From Pseudarthrobacter enclensis (GTDB lineage: Bacteria; Actinomycetota; Actinomycetes; Actinomycetales; Micrococcaceae), in assembly GCF_030811655.1 (NCBI RefSeq), contig NZ_JAUSRE010000018.1, positions 46,469-110,468 of the forward strand: a stretch of DNA of 64,000 bases, read 5' to 3'. Positions 1-7,892 of the stretch are shown one piece after another; position 1 is the first letter of the stretch, and each line of letters opens with the position of its first letter. The position numbers and the translations under genes were made by a program. Under the pieces are notes generated by a model. The model saw only the letters and a program-made list of their open reading frames with translations. It was not told the origin of the DNA and made no database searches.

Positions 1-785
1 ACCTCGTCCTGGGACCCGTCCGGGTCACCGCCCAACAGGACGGTGGGCATGGTGGTGGCAGCCATGACCCGTTCCATCTCCGCGACGACCGGCAGCTTCA
101 TCCAGGTGTAAGCGCTGGTGGAACCCAGGCCCTCGGCGATCGCGATGGACTTGATCACGGCGTTGGGAGACAGGTCGTTGCGGACCCGCCCGTTCTCACG
201 GACCGACAGGAACGGCTCCACCATCGCGATCAGCTTCCGTTCGGCCAGGGAGTCGATGGAACGTGCCGTGGCCTCCAGGGTGGCAACCGTGTCCGGGTCG
301 CCCAGGCAGATCCGGGTCAGCATCTTCCCGCCATCCGCGCCCAAGGCCTCCAAAGCGGCGGCAGTGTGGCCCGTGAACCGGTCATCGAACTCGTTGACCA
401 ACCCGGCCAGGCCGCCGCGGTTCATGGAACCGAACAGGAGCTTGCCGTCCAGGGCACCCAGCAGGAGCAGGTCATCCATGATGTCCGGGGAGGCCAGCAC
501 ACCATCAACGGCAGGGTTCGCCAACGCGATCTGGAGGCGGTCCAGCAACTGCCGGCGGTCCGCCATCGCCACAGGATCGGAACCGACAGCCAGGGCGCCG
601 CGGGCCGGGTGGTCAGCGGCGACAATGAAGTTCTGCCGGCCTGCCTTAAGGCCCGGGTGGCGGCGGCGTGCCTTCGCGGCGCGGGCCACCGCGCCTGGGT
701 CTTCGAGACGGATGATGCTCAGGTGCTCATAGCGGCGCGGGTCATCATCCACGGCATTGTTCGACGCTAAAGGTGTGAGGGTCAC
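1..785 (-). CDS. Cgl0158-like (beta/alpha)8-barrel aldolase family protein, 3' end outside window
   Basis: About 261 residues are visible and the reading frame runs off the left edge, so the C-terminus is missing. The translation reads like the class I aldolase/deoxyribose-phosphate-aldolase-type barrel that follows iolC in actinobacterial inositol clusters; segments include FIVAADHPARGAL, LLFGSMNRGGLAG and MLTRICLGDP. The frame opens with a GTG at 785-783 that overlaps the iolC stop by four bases (GTGA), with AAGGAG eight bases upstream inside iolC, so translation is probably coupled. A role in cleaving the phosphorylated deoxy-ketogluconate made by IolC is inferred from position; the exact reaction is not shown by the sequence. 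It would act in the cytoplasm. Confidence 0.75.
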   Translation of the reverse strand, partial: MTLTPLASNNAVDDDPRRYEHLSIIRLEDPGAVARAAKARRRHPGLKAGRQNFIVAADHPARGALAVGSDPVAMADRRQLLDRLQIALANPAVDGVLASPDIMDDLLLLGALDGKLLFGSMNRGGLAGLVNEFDDRFTGHTAAALEALGADGGKMLTRICLGDPDTVATLEATARSIDSLAERKLIAMVEPFLSVRENGRVRNDLSPNAVIKSIAIAEGLGSTSAYTWMKLPVVAEMERVMAATTMPTVLLGGDPDGSQDE

Positions 786-1792
786 AGTGCTGCTCCTTCG
801 GTGGCAAGCTGAACGGTGCCGGGTACGGCGCGGCCGCGTTCGGCCAGCAGCGAGGTGACCTCGTCCGGCGTCGGCATCGCATCCGCGCAGGACAGGCGGG
901 AGGCCACAATCGCGCCCGCGGCGTTGGCATAGTCCAGGACCTGGGCCAGCGGCCAGCCGGACAGCAGCCCGTGGCAGAATGCGCCGCCAAAGGAATCGCC
1001 GGCACCCAGTCCGTTTAGGGTTTCCACCGGCACGGGCGCGGAAACCACGCGCTCCGTACGGGTCTTCGCCATCACGCCCTCCGGACCGAGCTTGACGACG
1101 GCGATTTCCACGCCGGCCACCAGCAACCGGTCCGCCTGCTCATCCGGCGTCCCCTCACCGACGGCGACGGCGCATTCCTTGTCATTGCCGATGGCGACCG
1201 TGACGTGCGGCAGGATCTTGGCGACCTCGGCACGGGCCTCTTCCTCGGAGGCCCAGAACATGGGGCGGTAGTCCAGGTCCAGGACGGTGAACTGTCCCTC
1301 GGCAAGTTCGGTCCGGGGACGGGCCTCGTGCGCGGCGATGTGGGCGGACCGGGACGGTTCCTGGGACAGGCCGGTCACCGTGGACCAGAAAATCCCCGCC
1401 TTCCGGATGGCGTCCAGGTCCAGCTCTTCGGCCTTGATCTGCAGGTCCGGAGCGGTGGGAAACCGGCCGTAGAAGTACAGCGGGAACTCATCGGTGGCCG
1501 GCTTGATCGCACAAAACGTCGCCGGCGTCTGCAGGCCGGCGACCGGCGTCACGAACGAATCGTCCACATTGAACCTGCGCAGTTCGCGATGCAGGTACGC
1601 ACCGAAGGGATCATCCCCAGTCCGGGTGATGACGCCGGTCCGGCGGCCGTGCCGGGCAGCGGCGACGGCGACATTCGACGGTGAACCACCCAGGTATTTG
1701 CCGAAGGACTCGACGTCCTCCAGGCCAACCCCGATGTCGTTCGGGTAGATATCAACGCTGATGCGCCCGATCGTAAGAAGCTCGTGGGTCAC
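782..1792 (-). CDS. iolC: 5-dehydro-2-deoxygluconokinase
   Basis: A 336-residue PfkB/ribokinase-family kinase that should phosphorylate 5-dehydro-2-deoxy-D-gluconate in myo-inositol breakdown. Visible motifs are the N-terminal substrate-binding stretch GKYLGGSPSNVAVAAARHG (residues about 31-49) and the C-terminal PfkB signature NGLGAGDSFGGAF (about 260-272) with the catalytic Asp near residue 266. The open frame continues 45 codons further upstream, but that extension does not resemble the family. I chose the GTG at 1792, preceded by GAAAGG, because VTHELLTIGRISVD is the normal IolC start. It is the first gene of a minus-strand operon with the overlapping aldolase gene; remaining iol genes presumably lie left of the window. 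Confidence 0.88.
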   Translation of the reverse strand: MTHELLTIGRISVDIYPNDIGVGLEDVESFGKYLGGSPSNVAVAAARHGRRTGVITRTGDDPFGAYLHRELRRFNVDDSFVTPVAGLQTPATFCAIKPATDEFPLYFYGRFPTAPDLQIKAEELDLDAIRKAGIFWSTVTGLSQEPSRSAHIAAHEARPRTELAEGQFTVLDLDYRPMFWASEEEARAEVAKILPHVTVAIGNDKECAVAVGEGTPDEQADRLLVAGVEIAVVKLGPEGVMAKTRTERVVSAPVPVETLNGLGAGDSFGGAFCHGLLSGWPLAQVLDYANAAGAIVASRLSCADAMPTPDEVTSLLAERGRAVPGTVQLATEGAAL

Positions 1793-1882
1793 GGGAATCG
1801 TGGACCTTTCTTGTGTGGAACTCGAGTCCTTTGAGGGGCAGGAACTCCGGAACTGGCAGGCCGTGGTGTGGGCCACAGCACT

Positions 1883-1911
1883 ACTCTGCACTAGTTCCAA
1901 TGTCCTGTCAA
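1883..1911 (-). promoter_or_regulatory. Possible iolC promoter
   Basis: On the minus strand TTGACA (1911-1906) is followed after 17 bases by CAGAGT (1888-1883), about 90 bases upstream of the iolC start. The -35 is perfect and the -10 is weak. It lies just downstream of the inverted-repeat element at 1914-1935, a sensible arrangement for regulated transcription. Confidence 0.3.
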
Positions 1912-1913
1912 AG

Positions 1914-1935
1914 GTTTGTACTGACATACTTACAA
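1914..1935 (-). promoter_or_regulatory. Putative operator upstream of iolC (copy 1 of a shared 22-bp site)
   Basis: On the plus strand the site reads GTTTGT-A-CTGACATA-C-T-T-ACAA, with terminal TTGTA/TACAA arms in inverted orientation. A second copy matching 19 of 22 bases lies at 2404-2425 upstream of the tautomerase gene, in the same orientation relative to its gene. Two copies in front of two separate minus-strand genes suggest a common transcription factor, perhaps the inositol regulator, which is not in the window. The factor is unknown. Confidence 0.55.
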
Positions 1936-1978
1936 CAAGCGTTTGAGGTGCCCATCCCCAACGAATGGGTGCGCCACT

Positions 1979-2383
1979 TTACTTCTTGGGCACAGCCAAT
2001 TCGCCGGTGACGTACTGGGCGCGGCCGAATCCAAATGACCAGTCGCCGGCCGTGTTTTCGATATAGCCAATGAAGACGTCCTCGCCGGCAACCCCCACGC
2101 GGGCCAGCTTTTCGGCGACAGCGGCAAAGAGCCGCTGCTTGGCCTCTAGCGAACGGCCGCCCTGCGTAAAGATCTGGATCATGACCACACCGTCGGCGCG
2201 TTCGAACCCCAGTCCCGCATCCTGGGCGAAAATCCGTCCCTGCGGGTGCTCGGTGAGGATGTGGAAGTAGTCGCGTTCCGGAATTCCATATTCGGCGAGG
2301 ATGGCGTCATGGATTCCGCGGCTCAGCTGCTGCAGTTCCAAGGACGTGCGTCCTTCGTTGACATCAATGCGGACCAGCGGCAT
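1979..2383 (-). CDS. Tautomerase family protein
   Basis: A 134-residue protein with the 4-oxalocrotonate tautomerase/MIF-type fold. I set the start at the ATG at 2383, although the frame extends further upstream, because this places proline right after the initiator Met (MPLVRIDVNEGRTSLELQQL), and the N-terminal proline is the catalytic base of this superfamily. GAGGGAG lies upstream at good spacing. The length matches the roughly 130-residue tautomerases rather than the 62-residue 4-OT subunits. The substrate is unknown. An upstream element nearly identical to the one before iolC links it to inositol or another sugar-derived keto compound, by inference only. Confidence 0.8.
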   Translation of the reverse strand: MPLVRIDVNEGRTSLELQQLSRGIHDAILAEYGIPERDYFHILTEHPQGRIFAQDAGLGFERADGVVMIQIFTQGGRSLEAKQRLFAAVAEKLARVGVAGEDVFIGYIENTAGDWSFGFGRAQYVTGELAVPKK

Positions 2384-2403
2384 GAAAGTTTCTCCCTCAA
2401 CTA

Positions 2404-2425
2404 GTTTGTCCTGACATAATAACAA
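2404..2425 (-). promoter_or_regulatory. Putative operator upstream of tautomerase gene (copy 2)
   Basis: The plus strand reads GTTTGT-C-CTGACATA-A-T-A-ACAA and differs from the iolC copy (1914-1935) at three positions. It lies 21 bases upstream of the tautomerase start codon, close enough for a bound protein to affect initiation. Spacing and conservation suggest co-regulation with iolC. Confidence 0.55.
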
Positions 2426-2487
2426 ACAGGACCTGAGGGGGGACAAGACCCCTTGAAAGGGAACAGCAACGGGGTTACGCTTAATCA

Positions 2488-2501
2488 ATCAATAAGTTGA
2501 T
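2488..2501 (+). promoter_or_regulatory. Putative ArsR-family operator
   Basis: ATCAATAAGTTGAT contains inverted ATCAA/TTGAT arms and sits 28 bases before the arsR-like start, in an AT-rich patch that also has further TTGAT and ATCAA half-sites (2481-2518). Autorepression at such sites is typical of SdpR/ArsR-type regulators. Confidence 0.45.
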
Positions 2502-2529
2502 AAACAAGAAGGTTGATTAGGGGCTCGAC

Positions 2530-2886
2530 ATGACTGATAACGCCGAGCTGGACTCAGCGTTCCTGGCCTTGGCCGTCCCAGTCCGCCGCAGCATCATCGC
2601 CCGTTTGAGCCGGGGGCCGGCCACGGTCAATGAGTTGGCGGAACCCTTCGAGATTTCCAAGCAGGCAGTCTCGAAGCACATCCAGGTACTCGAGCAGGCG
2701 CAGCTGGTGACTCGCACCAGGGATGCCCAGCGCAGGCCCGTCCACCTGAACCCCGCACGGCTGGAGGCGCTCACTGCCTGGATTGACCAGTACCGGTTGG
2801 TCCGCGAGGAGCAGTTCCGCAGCCTCGATGCCGTGCTTGAATCCAGCGCCGGGCAAACGGCGCCAACGGCAAAGGAAGACAAATGA
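2530..2886 (+). CDS. ArsR-family winged-helix transcriptional regulator
   Basis: A 118-residue protein with a single winged helix-turn-helix. The N-terminal half reads FLALAVPVRRSIIARLSRGPATVNELAEPF followed by the recognition helix region ISKQAVSKHIQVLEQAQLV (about residues 44-62). It lacks the CxC metal motif of classical ArsR/SmtB sensors and resembles the SdpR-like regulators that sit beside SRPBCC/AHSA1 genes. Its stop overlaps the next gene's start by four bases (ATGA), so the two are translationally coupled. An ATCAA/TTGAT palindrome upstream suggests autoregulation. The signal it senses is unknown. Confidence 0.88.
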   Translation: MTDNAELDSAFLALAVPVRRSIIARLSRGPATVNELAEPFEISKQAVSKHIQVLEQAQLVTRTRDAQRRPVHLNPARLEALTAWIDQYRLVREEQFRSLDAVLESSAGQTAPTAKEDK

Positions 2887-3365
2887 GCAATCCACTGAAA
2901 ATTACGGCGCCGGAAGGGCTCCCCTACATCGACTTCGAGCGGGAGTTCGACTTTCCAGTGGCGGATGTGTTCCGCGCCCACAAGGACCCCGAATTGGTGG
3001 CCCAATGGCTGGGACCGCGGGGCATGAAGATGGAGATGGACCACTACGATTTCCGCACCGGCGGGAGCTACCGGTACATCCACACCGGCCCCGACGGGGT
3101 GCCGTACGAGTTCCGGGGAATCTTCCACACGGTGCGCGAGAACGAGTTTGCCCTGCAGACTTTCGAGTTTGGCGGCTATCCGGATTCGGTCAGCCTGGAG
3201 TCCATGACCTTTGAGGAGCTCGACGGCGGCCGGTGCCGGTTGCGGGGCCACGCCATGTACCAGAGCATGGAGGCGCGGGACGGCATGCTGCACTCAGGCA
3301 TGGAAGGCGGCATGTCCGAAGGCTACGAGCGGCTGGATGAACTCCTGGCGGGCGCGTCGGCCTGA
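2883..3365 (+). CDS. SRPBCC (AHSA1-type) domain protein
   Basis: A 160-residue START-like/SRPBCC protein of the activator-of-Hsp90-homolog-1 type. Characteristic stretches are FDFPVADVFRAHKDPELVAQWLGPRG near the N-terminus (about residues 22-47) and the C-terminal helix GMSEGYERLDELL. Members bind hydrophobic ligands in a deep cavity; the ligand here is unknown. It overlaps the arsR-like gene by four bases, the usual two-gene layout in actinobacteria. Its 3' end overlaps the convergent TIM-like gene by 43 bases, unusually long for two intact genes. Confidence 0.85.
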   Translation: MSNPLKITAPEGLPYIDFEREFDFPVADVFRAHKDPELVAQWLGPRGMKMEMDHYDFRTGGSYRYIHTGPDGVPYEFRGIFHTVRENEFALQTFEFGGYPDSVSLESMTFEELDGGRCRLRGHAMYQSMEARDGMLHSGMEGGMSEGYERLDELLAGASA

Positions 3366-4144
3366 CGCAGGAGGAGGGCTTCGTCCAGTACGCGGCCCAG
3401 GTTCGCGGCGTCGTGGGCAAATCGGCCCAGGAAGAGTCCGTCCGCAGCCGGCAGTTGGGGAAGCAGCCCCGGCCCCGCGCTGCCGCCGTAGATGAGGGGG
3501 CAGTCCGGACCCAGCTCGGCACGGATCTGCGCCAGGACGGCGTTGACATGCTTCGGCGGGGCCGGCTCCTGCGCCCCGATGGCCCACACCGGTTCGTAGG
3601 CCAGAACCAGGCGGCGCAGCAAGCCAGAGTCGCCGCCGGTTGCAGCACGGACCTGCTCCACGCAAAAGGCGGCGGCTGCTCCGGCGTCGATCCTCTCCGG
3701 CTCCCCAATGCAGAGCAGCGGGGTGAGTGATTGCCCGACGGCGGCACGCACCTTGCGTGCCACCACGGCGTCGTCCTCACCGAAGAGTTTGCGCCTTTCG
3801 GCATGGCCTATCTCGACGAGTGAGACGCCGAGTTCGGCCAGCATCCCGGGGCTGACTTCCCCGGTGAGCGGCCCGTCCCCCCACGCGCAGTTCTGCGCGC
3901 CGAGGAGTACCGGCGAGCCGGCCAGGATGCGGGTGGCAGGCTCGAGGACCGGGAAGGACGGGATGACGAAGACCCGGATGGGGGAATCCTGGACGCCGGA
4001 GCCCGTACCCAGTCCCGGCCTGTCATCGACAATGGAACGCACCTCCGACAGCCAGCGAAGGCTCGCCTGGTACCCCATGTACATCTTGGTGCTGACACCG
4101 ATGTAGAGGGGTCCGTTGCCTGTGCTGCTGCCGGAGGTGCTCAT
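3323..4144 (-). CDS. Triosephosphate-isomerase-like enzyme, probable L-erythrulose-1-phosphate isomerase (LerI/EryH type)
   Basis: A 273-residue TIM homologue that keeps the catalytic triad: Lys20 (in GVSTKMYMGY instead of NWK), His114 (EIGHAERR) and Glu184 (AYEPVWAIG). The phosphate-binding C-terminal loop reads GLFLGRFAHD rather than the glycolytic GGASL type. These departures are typical of the divergent TIM paralogues EryH/LerI, which interconvert erythrulose phosphates. It is the last gene of the minus-strand locus with DhaKL kinase and RpiB-like isomerase, supporting tetrulose-phosphate isomerisation: L-erythrulose 1-phosphate to D-erythrulose 4-phosphate. AAGGAA precedes the ATG. Substrate assignment is inferred; a second glycolytic TIM should exist elsewhere in the genome. 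Confidence 0.78.
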   Translation of the reverse strand: MSTSGSSTGNGPLYIGVSTKMYMGYQASLRWLSEVRSIVDDRPGLGTGSGVQDSPIRVFVIPSFPVLEPATRILAGSPVLLGAQNCAWGDGPLTGEVSPGMLAELGVSLVEIGHAERRKLFGEDDAVVARKVRAAVGQSLTPLLCIGEPERIDAGAAAAFCVEQVRAATGGDSGLLRRLVLAYEPVWAIGAQEPAPPKHVNAVLAQIRAELGPDCPLIYGGSAGPGLLPQLPAADGLFLGRFAHDAANLGRVLDEALLLRQADAPARSSSSRS

Positions 4145-4172
4145 GGTTTCCTTGCCTGGATGGGGGGACGGC

Positions 4173-5519
4173 TCAGTCGAGCAGGTCGTCGGCCTTGTTC
4201 TTGAACCGCTTGGTGGCGTACATCATCGCGGCGGCCACGAACGGCAGGACACCCAGCGCGTAGACACCCATGGAGCCGGTGGGCGATTGGGTTGCCTCGT
4301 TGACGGCAGTCCGGAGGATCGGCGCCACGAAGCCGCCCAGGTTACCCAGCGAGTTGATCAGGCCGATGCCGGCTGCGGCGGCTGAACCGGCGAGGAACGC
4401 TGTGGGATAGGACCACACCACCGGTCCGACGGCCAGGAAGCTGCAGACAGCCAGGGTTATGAAGATCATGCCCAGGAACGGCTGGTGGTTTGTGCCCGCC
4501 CAGGCCGAGCCGAAGATGCACAGGCCGGTGGAGATGAACAGGATGGTGCCGAACTTGCGGCGCTTGGCCACCGTGTCCGCGGCCTTGCCGATGAAGTAGC
4601 AGGCGAAGATGCCGAAGAACCACGGCACGGCGATCAGCAGGCCGACGGCGAGCCCCACCTTCTGTCCGGTCAACGACGATACCTGCTGCGGCAGGAAGAA
4701 CGTCACGCCGTAGACGGCGATCTGCAGGCAGAAGTAGATCAGGGTGAAGTACCAGACGCGGCCGTTGCGCAGGGCCGCGAGGATGCCGCGCGGGCCGTGC
4801 TCGTCCTTGACGGTGTCCTCCAGCGCCATGACTTCCTTCAGCGCGTATTTCTCGTCTTTGCTGAGGAACTTGGCCTTCTCCGGGCCATTGATCAGGAAGA
4901 AGAACGCCGCAATGCCTGCCAGCACGGCCAGCATGCCTTCGACGAAGAACATGACCTGCCACCCGCGCAGGCCGGGCACCTGGTCACCGATGTTAATCAG
5001 CCAACCGGAGAGCGGGTTGCCAATCATCTGGGAGAAGGGCTGAGCCAGGTAGAAGATGGCGAACATCTGCACGCGGACCTTGTTGGGGAACCACTCTGCG
5101 AGGTACATGATCACGCCGGGGAACAGGCCGGCTTCGGTCACGCCCAGCAGGAACCGAAGGACCACGAACGAGGTCTCACCCTGGACGAAGGCGAAGCACG
5201 CGGAGACGATGCCCCAGGTGATCGCAATCCGGGCCAGCCAGATCTTGGCGCCCACCTTCTTGAGGAGCAGGTTGCTGGGGATTTCAAAGATGGCGTAGCC
5301 GATGAAGAAGATGCCTGCGCCCAGGGCGAAGGCTGCGGCGGACACTCCCTTGTCCGTTCCCAGGGCCGCCTCGGCAAAGCCGACGTTGGTGCGGTCAAGG
5401 AACGAAACGACGTAGAGGATAACCAGCATCGGCATGAGCCGGCGGGCCGCCTTGTAAATCGCGGACTTCAGGACCGGACGGGCCAGAAGCTCCTTGGATG
5501 TTGCGGTGGTTTCTGACAC
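4173..5519 (-). CDS. MFS transporter, anion:cation symporter (ACS)-like
   Basis: A 448-residue, 12-helix major facilitator with the family signature LYVVSFLDRTNVGFAEAAL in helix 1 and an FPGVIMYLAEWFP segment in helix 4, as in tartrate, galactonate, glucarate and phthalate carriers. This subfamily usually imports organic or sugar acids by proton symport. It lies within the tetrulose-phosphate locus between the TIM-like and SDR genes, so it probably brings in the substrate. The start is the GTG at 5519 with AAGGAG seven bases upstream. A paralogue (12373-13722) sits at the other end of the locus, also next to an SDR gene. Substrate unknown. Confidence 0.85.
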   Translation of the reverse strand: MSETTATSKELLARPVLKSAIYKAARRLMPMLVILYVVSFLDRTNVGFAEAALGTDKGVSAAAFALGAGIFFIGYAIFEIPSNLLLKKVGAKIWLARIAITWGIVSACFAFVQGETSFVVLRFLLGVTEAGLFPGVIMYLAEWFPNKVRVQMFAIFYLAQPFSQMIGNPLSGWLINIGDQVPGLRGWQVMFFVEGMLAVLAGIAAFFFLINGPEKAKFLSKDEKYALKEVMALEDTVKDEHGPRGILAALRNGRVWYFTLIYFCLQIAVYGVTFFLPQQVSSLTGQKVGLAVGLLIAVPWFFGIFACYFIGKAADTVAKRRKFGTILFISTGLCIFGSAWAGTNHQPFLGMIFITLAVCSFLAVGPVVWSYPTAFLAGSAAAAGIGLINSLGNLGGFVAPILRTAVNEATQSPTGSMGVYALGVLPFVAAAMMYATKRFKNKADDLLD

Positions 5520-5620
5520 AACACTCTCCTTCGAGTGGTGACGTTGGTGGTGCCCCGCAGGCCGGCGGCCGGCGGGTTTTGGATGGCGCCTGCTTTCCTG
5601 ACAGCGGAAGGCGGGTGCCG

Positions 5621-6388
5621 TTAGTGCATGTACAGGCCGCCGTCGACGTTCAGCGTCTGGCCGGAGATGTAACCGGCGTCCTCGCCGATAAGGAAGGAAA
5701 TGGCCGCCGCGACATCCCGGGTGGTGCCCACGCGGTTCACCACGAGGTCCTTCACCAGCTCATCCTTGCGTTCCTCGCTGAGGGTGCCGCCCATGATGTC
5801 CGTATCGATCGGGCCCGGCGAGATGGCGTTGACGGTGATGTCGTACTCGCCCAGTTCGCGGGCGGTGGCACGGGTCAGGCCGATGACGCCCGCCTTCGCC
5901 ACGGAGTACGGGGTTTTGCTGAAGGTTCCGCCGCCGCGCTGCGCCGAGACGGAGGAGATGTTGACGATCCTGCCGAGCCGGTTCTTCGCCATGGACTCGG
6001 CGGCCCGGCGCGTGGCGTAGTGGACGCCGTTCATGTTGATGTTGACCACGCGGTCCCACTCGGCCCCGTCGAGTTCCAGGTAGGGAACCGGGGAGCTGAC
6101 CCCCGCGATGTTCGCGAGCGCCACCAGCTGGGGCAGTTCGGCCTCAATTTCGTCGATGGCGGAGCGGACGGACGCCTCGTCACCGATGTTGGCCCCGGCG
6201 CCGTGGGCTTTGACGCCGTGCTTTTCGGCCAGTTCCCTGGCGAGATTCTTGCTGGCCGCGTCATCGAGGTCGATCACGCCGATGTTCCAGCCGCGCTCGG
6301 CAAGGTAGTCGGCGGTGGCACGGCCGATGCCGCGTTCGGAGACGGCACCGGTAACGATGACGGTGCGGTCTACGGGAAATGCTGTCAT
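5621..6388 (-). CDS. SDR-family NAD(P)-dependent oxidoreductase
   Basis: A classical 255-residue short-chain dehydrogenase. The cofactor loop is TGAVSERGIG, the structural motif is NIAGVSS, and the Ser-Tyr-Lys set falls in SSVSAQRGGG and YSVAK, followed by NAISPGPIDTDIMGGTL. I chose the ATG at 6388, with AAAGGAA upstream, because MTAFPVDRTVIVTG is the natural start and the 14 extra codons of the open frame are atypical. It is closely similar to the SDR at 11587-12363, so the two are probably paralogues on related polyols, sugars or sugar acids. In this locus it may oxidise a polyol or a hydroxy acid; the substrate is not visible in the sequence. Confidence 0.85.
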   Translation of the reverse strand: MTAFPVDRTVIVTGAVSERGIGRATADYLAERGWNIGVIDLDDAASKNLARELAEKHGVKAHGAGANIGDEASVRSAIDEIEAELPQLVALANIAGVSSPVPYLELDGAEWDRVVNINMNGVHYATRRAAESMAKNRLGRIVNISSVSAQRGGGTFSKTPYSVAKAGVIGLTRATARELGEYDITVNAISPGPIDTDIMGGTLSEERKDELVKDLVVNRVGTTRDVAAAISFLIGEDAGYISGQTLNVDGGLYMH

Positions 6389-6435
6389 GAAGTGTTCCTT
6401 TGTATGGAGGGTCGGCGCGCTGCAGTCCAAAAAGC

Positions 6436-7389
6436 TCAGGACAGCGGGGCCGGGCCCAGTTCCTCGATGAGCTTCTGCATGGCCACGTACGCCTTGTTCC
6501 GGTAGGCCACCAGGGCTGCGGTGCGGTCGGCGGGGACGTCGAGGAAGCCGGAGCCGGTCTTGGTGCCAAGCTGGCCGGCGTCGACCTTTTCCTGGAGGAT
6601 CTTCGGGGTGGCGAACCGCTCCGGGAAGCCGGTCTGCAGCGACTTGTAGCAGAAGGCGTACACGTCCAGGCCGGCCATGTCGGCGATGGCGAAGGGGCCG
6701 AAGAAGGGCAGGCGGAAGCCGAAGGTGGTGCGGACCAGGGTGTCCACGTCTTCGGCGCTGGCGATGCCTTCCTCCACCACCTGGGCAGCTTCGTGGAAGA
6801 GGGCGTACTGGAGCCGGTTCAGCACGAAGCCGGTGACGTCCTTGACGGTGGCGGTTTCCTTGCCGGTCTCCCCCACGATGGTGCGGGCGGCCTGGACGGT
6901 TGCCTCGGAGGTCCCTTCATGCGGGATGACTTCCACGCCGGGGATGAACGGGGCCGGGTTGGAGAAGTGGACGCCCAAGAAGCGCTCCGGGTTTTCCACT
7001 ACCTCGGCCAGCTTGGCGATGGAGATGGTGGAGGTGTTGGAGCCGATGATGGCGTCAGGCCGGGCGGCGGCGCTGATGCGGCCCAGGGTGGCGTGCTTGA
7101 TCTCGAGGACTTCCGGCACGGCCTCCTCGATGTGTTCGGCATCCGCCACTGCTTCTTCGATGTCCTTGGCGGCCCAGAGGTTTTCCTTGAGCAGGTCCGT
7201 GGCGTTGGCCGGGAAGAGGCCTGCCGCGACGAACTCGTCGGATTCCTTCAGCAGCCGTTCGTAGTTGCTCTGGGCGATTTCGGCAGAGACGTCCGCCAGA
7301 GCCACACGGGCTCCGGCGAGTGCCAGGACCTGGGCGATTCCGCCGCCCATGTAACCGGAGCCGACGACGGCGATGTTGCGGGTGCTCAT
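6436..7389 (-). CDS. 3-hydroxyacyl-CoA dehydrogenase-family enzyme, possible sugar-acid 3-dehydrogenase
   Basis: A 317-residue NAD-dependent dehydrogenase with the Rossmann motif [10 protein letters not shown] (residues 10-19), the SNTSTISI segment (117-124) and the catalytic His141 in [13 protein letters not shown]. It is longer than standard 3-hydroxybutyryl-CoA dehydrogenase (about 282 residues) and nearer the size of lambda-crystallin/L-gulonate 3-dehydrogenase, a relative that oxidises C3 of a sugar acid. No CoA ligase, thiolase or enoyl-CoA hydratase gene is nearby, so a beta-oxidation role is unlikely. It overlaps the RpiB-like gene by four bases (ATGA). I infer oxidation of a beta-hydroxy sugar acid to a 3-oxo acid. 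Confidence 0.72.
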   Translation of the reverse strand: MSTRNIAVVGSGYMGGGIAQVLALAGARVALADVSAEIAQSNYERLLKESDEFVAAGLFPANATDLLKENLWAAKDIEEAVADAEHIEEAVPEVLEIKHATLGRISAAARPDAIIGSNTSTISIAKLAEVVENPERFLGVHFSNPAPFIPGVEVIPHEGTSEATVQAARTIVGETGKETATVKDVTGFVLNRLQYALFHEAAQVVEEGIASAEDVDTLVRTTFGFRLPFFGPFAIADMAGLDVYAFCYKSLQTGFPERFATPKILQEKVDAGQLGTKTGSGFLDVPADRTAALVAYRNKAYVAMQKLIEELGPAPLS

Positions 7390-7880
7390 TTGGTTTCAAG
7401 TCCTTCCGACGCGCCCTCATAGGAGCAGATGGCGTCTACTTTGGCCGCGGATGCGGAGTTTTCATCGAAGCGGTAGTTGAGCCATTCGCCCACCAGCTTC
7501 TTGGCAAGTTCCAGGCCGATGACGCGCTGGCCCATGGTCAGCACCTGTGCGTTGTTGGACAGCACCGAGCGTTCCACCGAGTAGCTGTCGTGCGCGGTAA
7601 CGGCCCGGATGCCCGGGACCTTGTTGGCTGAAATGGCGACGCCCAGCCCGGTTCCGCAGATCAGCAGGGCGCGGTCCGCTTCGCCGGCGGCCACCTTGCG
7701 GGCCGCGGCGACTGCCAGGTGGGGGTAGGCCGTGGTGTCGTCGGCGCCGACTCCCACGTCCTCCACCGAGGCAACGCGGGGGTCCGCCTCCAGCAGTTCA
7801 CGCAGGGCGTTCTTGTATTCCACGCCGGCTTCGTCGTTGCCGACGACGATGCGCCAGCCCGGCTGGGATTGCTCAGTCAT
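7386..7880 (-). CDS. RpiB/LacAB-family sugar-phosphate isomerase, probable D-erythrulose-4-phosphate isomerase
   Basis: A 164-residue RpiB-type isomerase. The catalytic Cys75 is in [20 protein letters not shown], and YPHLAVAAA carries the usual substrate contacts. Length is normal for RpiB. In tetritol pathways the homologues EryI/DerI convert D-erythrulose 4-phosphate to D-erythrose 4-phosphate; the DhaKL-type kinase 12 bases upstream and the TIM-like gene in the same locus favour that over ribose 5-phosphate isomerisation. It is coupled to the dehydrogenase gene by a four-base overlap. Substrate is inferred from context. Confidence 0.82.
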   Translation of the reverse strand: MTEQSQPGWRIVVGNDEAGVEYKNALRELLEADPRVASVEDVGVGADDTTAYPHLAVAAARKVAAGEADRALLICGTGLGVAISANKVPGIRAVTAHDSYSVERSVLSNNAQVLTMGQRVIGLELAKKLVGEWLNYRFDENSASAAKVDAICSYEGASEGLETK

Positions 7881-7892
7881 GAGGGTTCTCCT

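Noticed and set aside
1793..1927. N-terminal extension of iolC
   Set aside because: The open frame continues, but the extension has no PfkB similarity and covers the promoter and operator region.
6436..7389. Fatty-acid beta-oxidation operon
   Set aside because: The family name suggests it, but no thiolase, acyl-CoA ligase or enoyl-CoA hydratase is nearby and all neighbours are sugar-phosphate enzymes.
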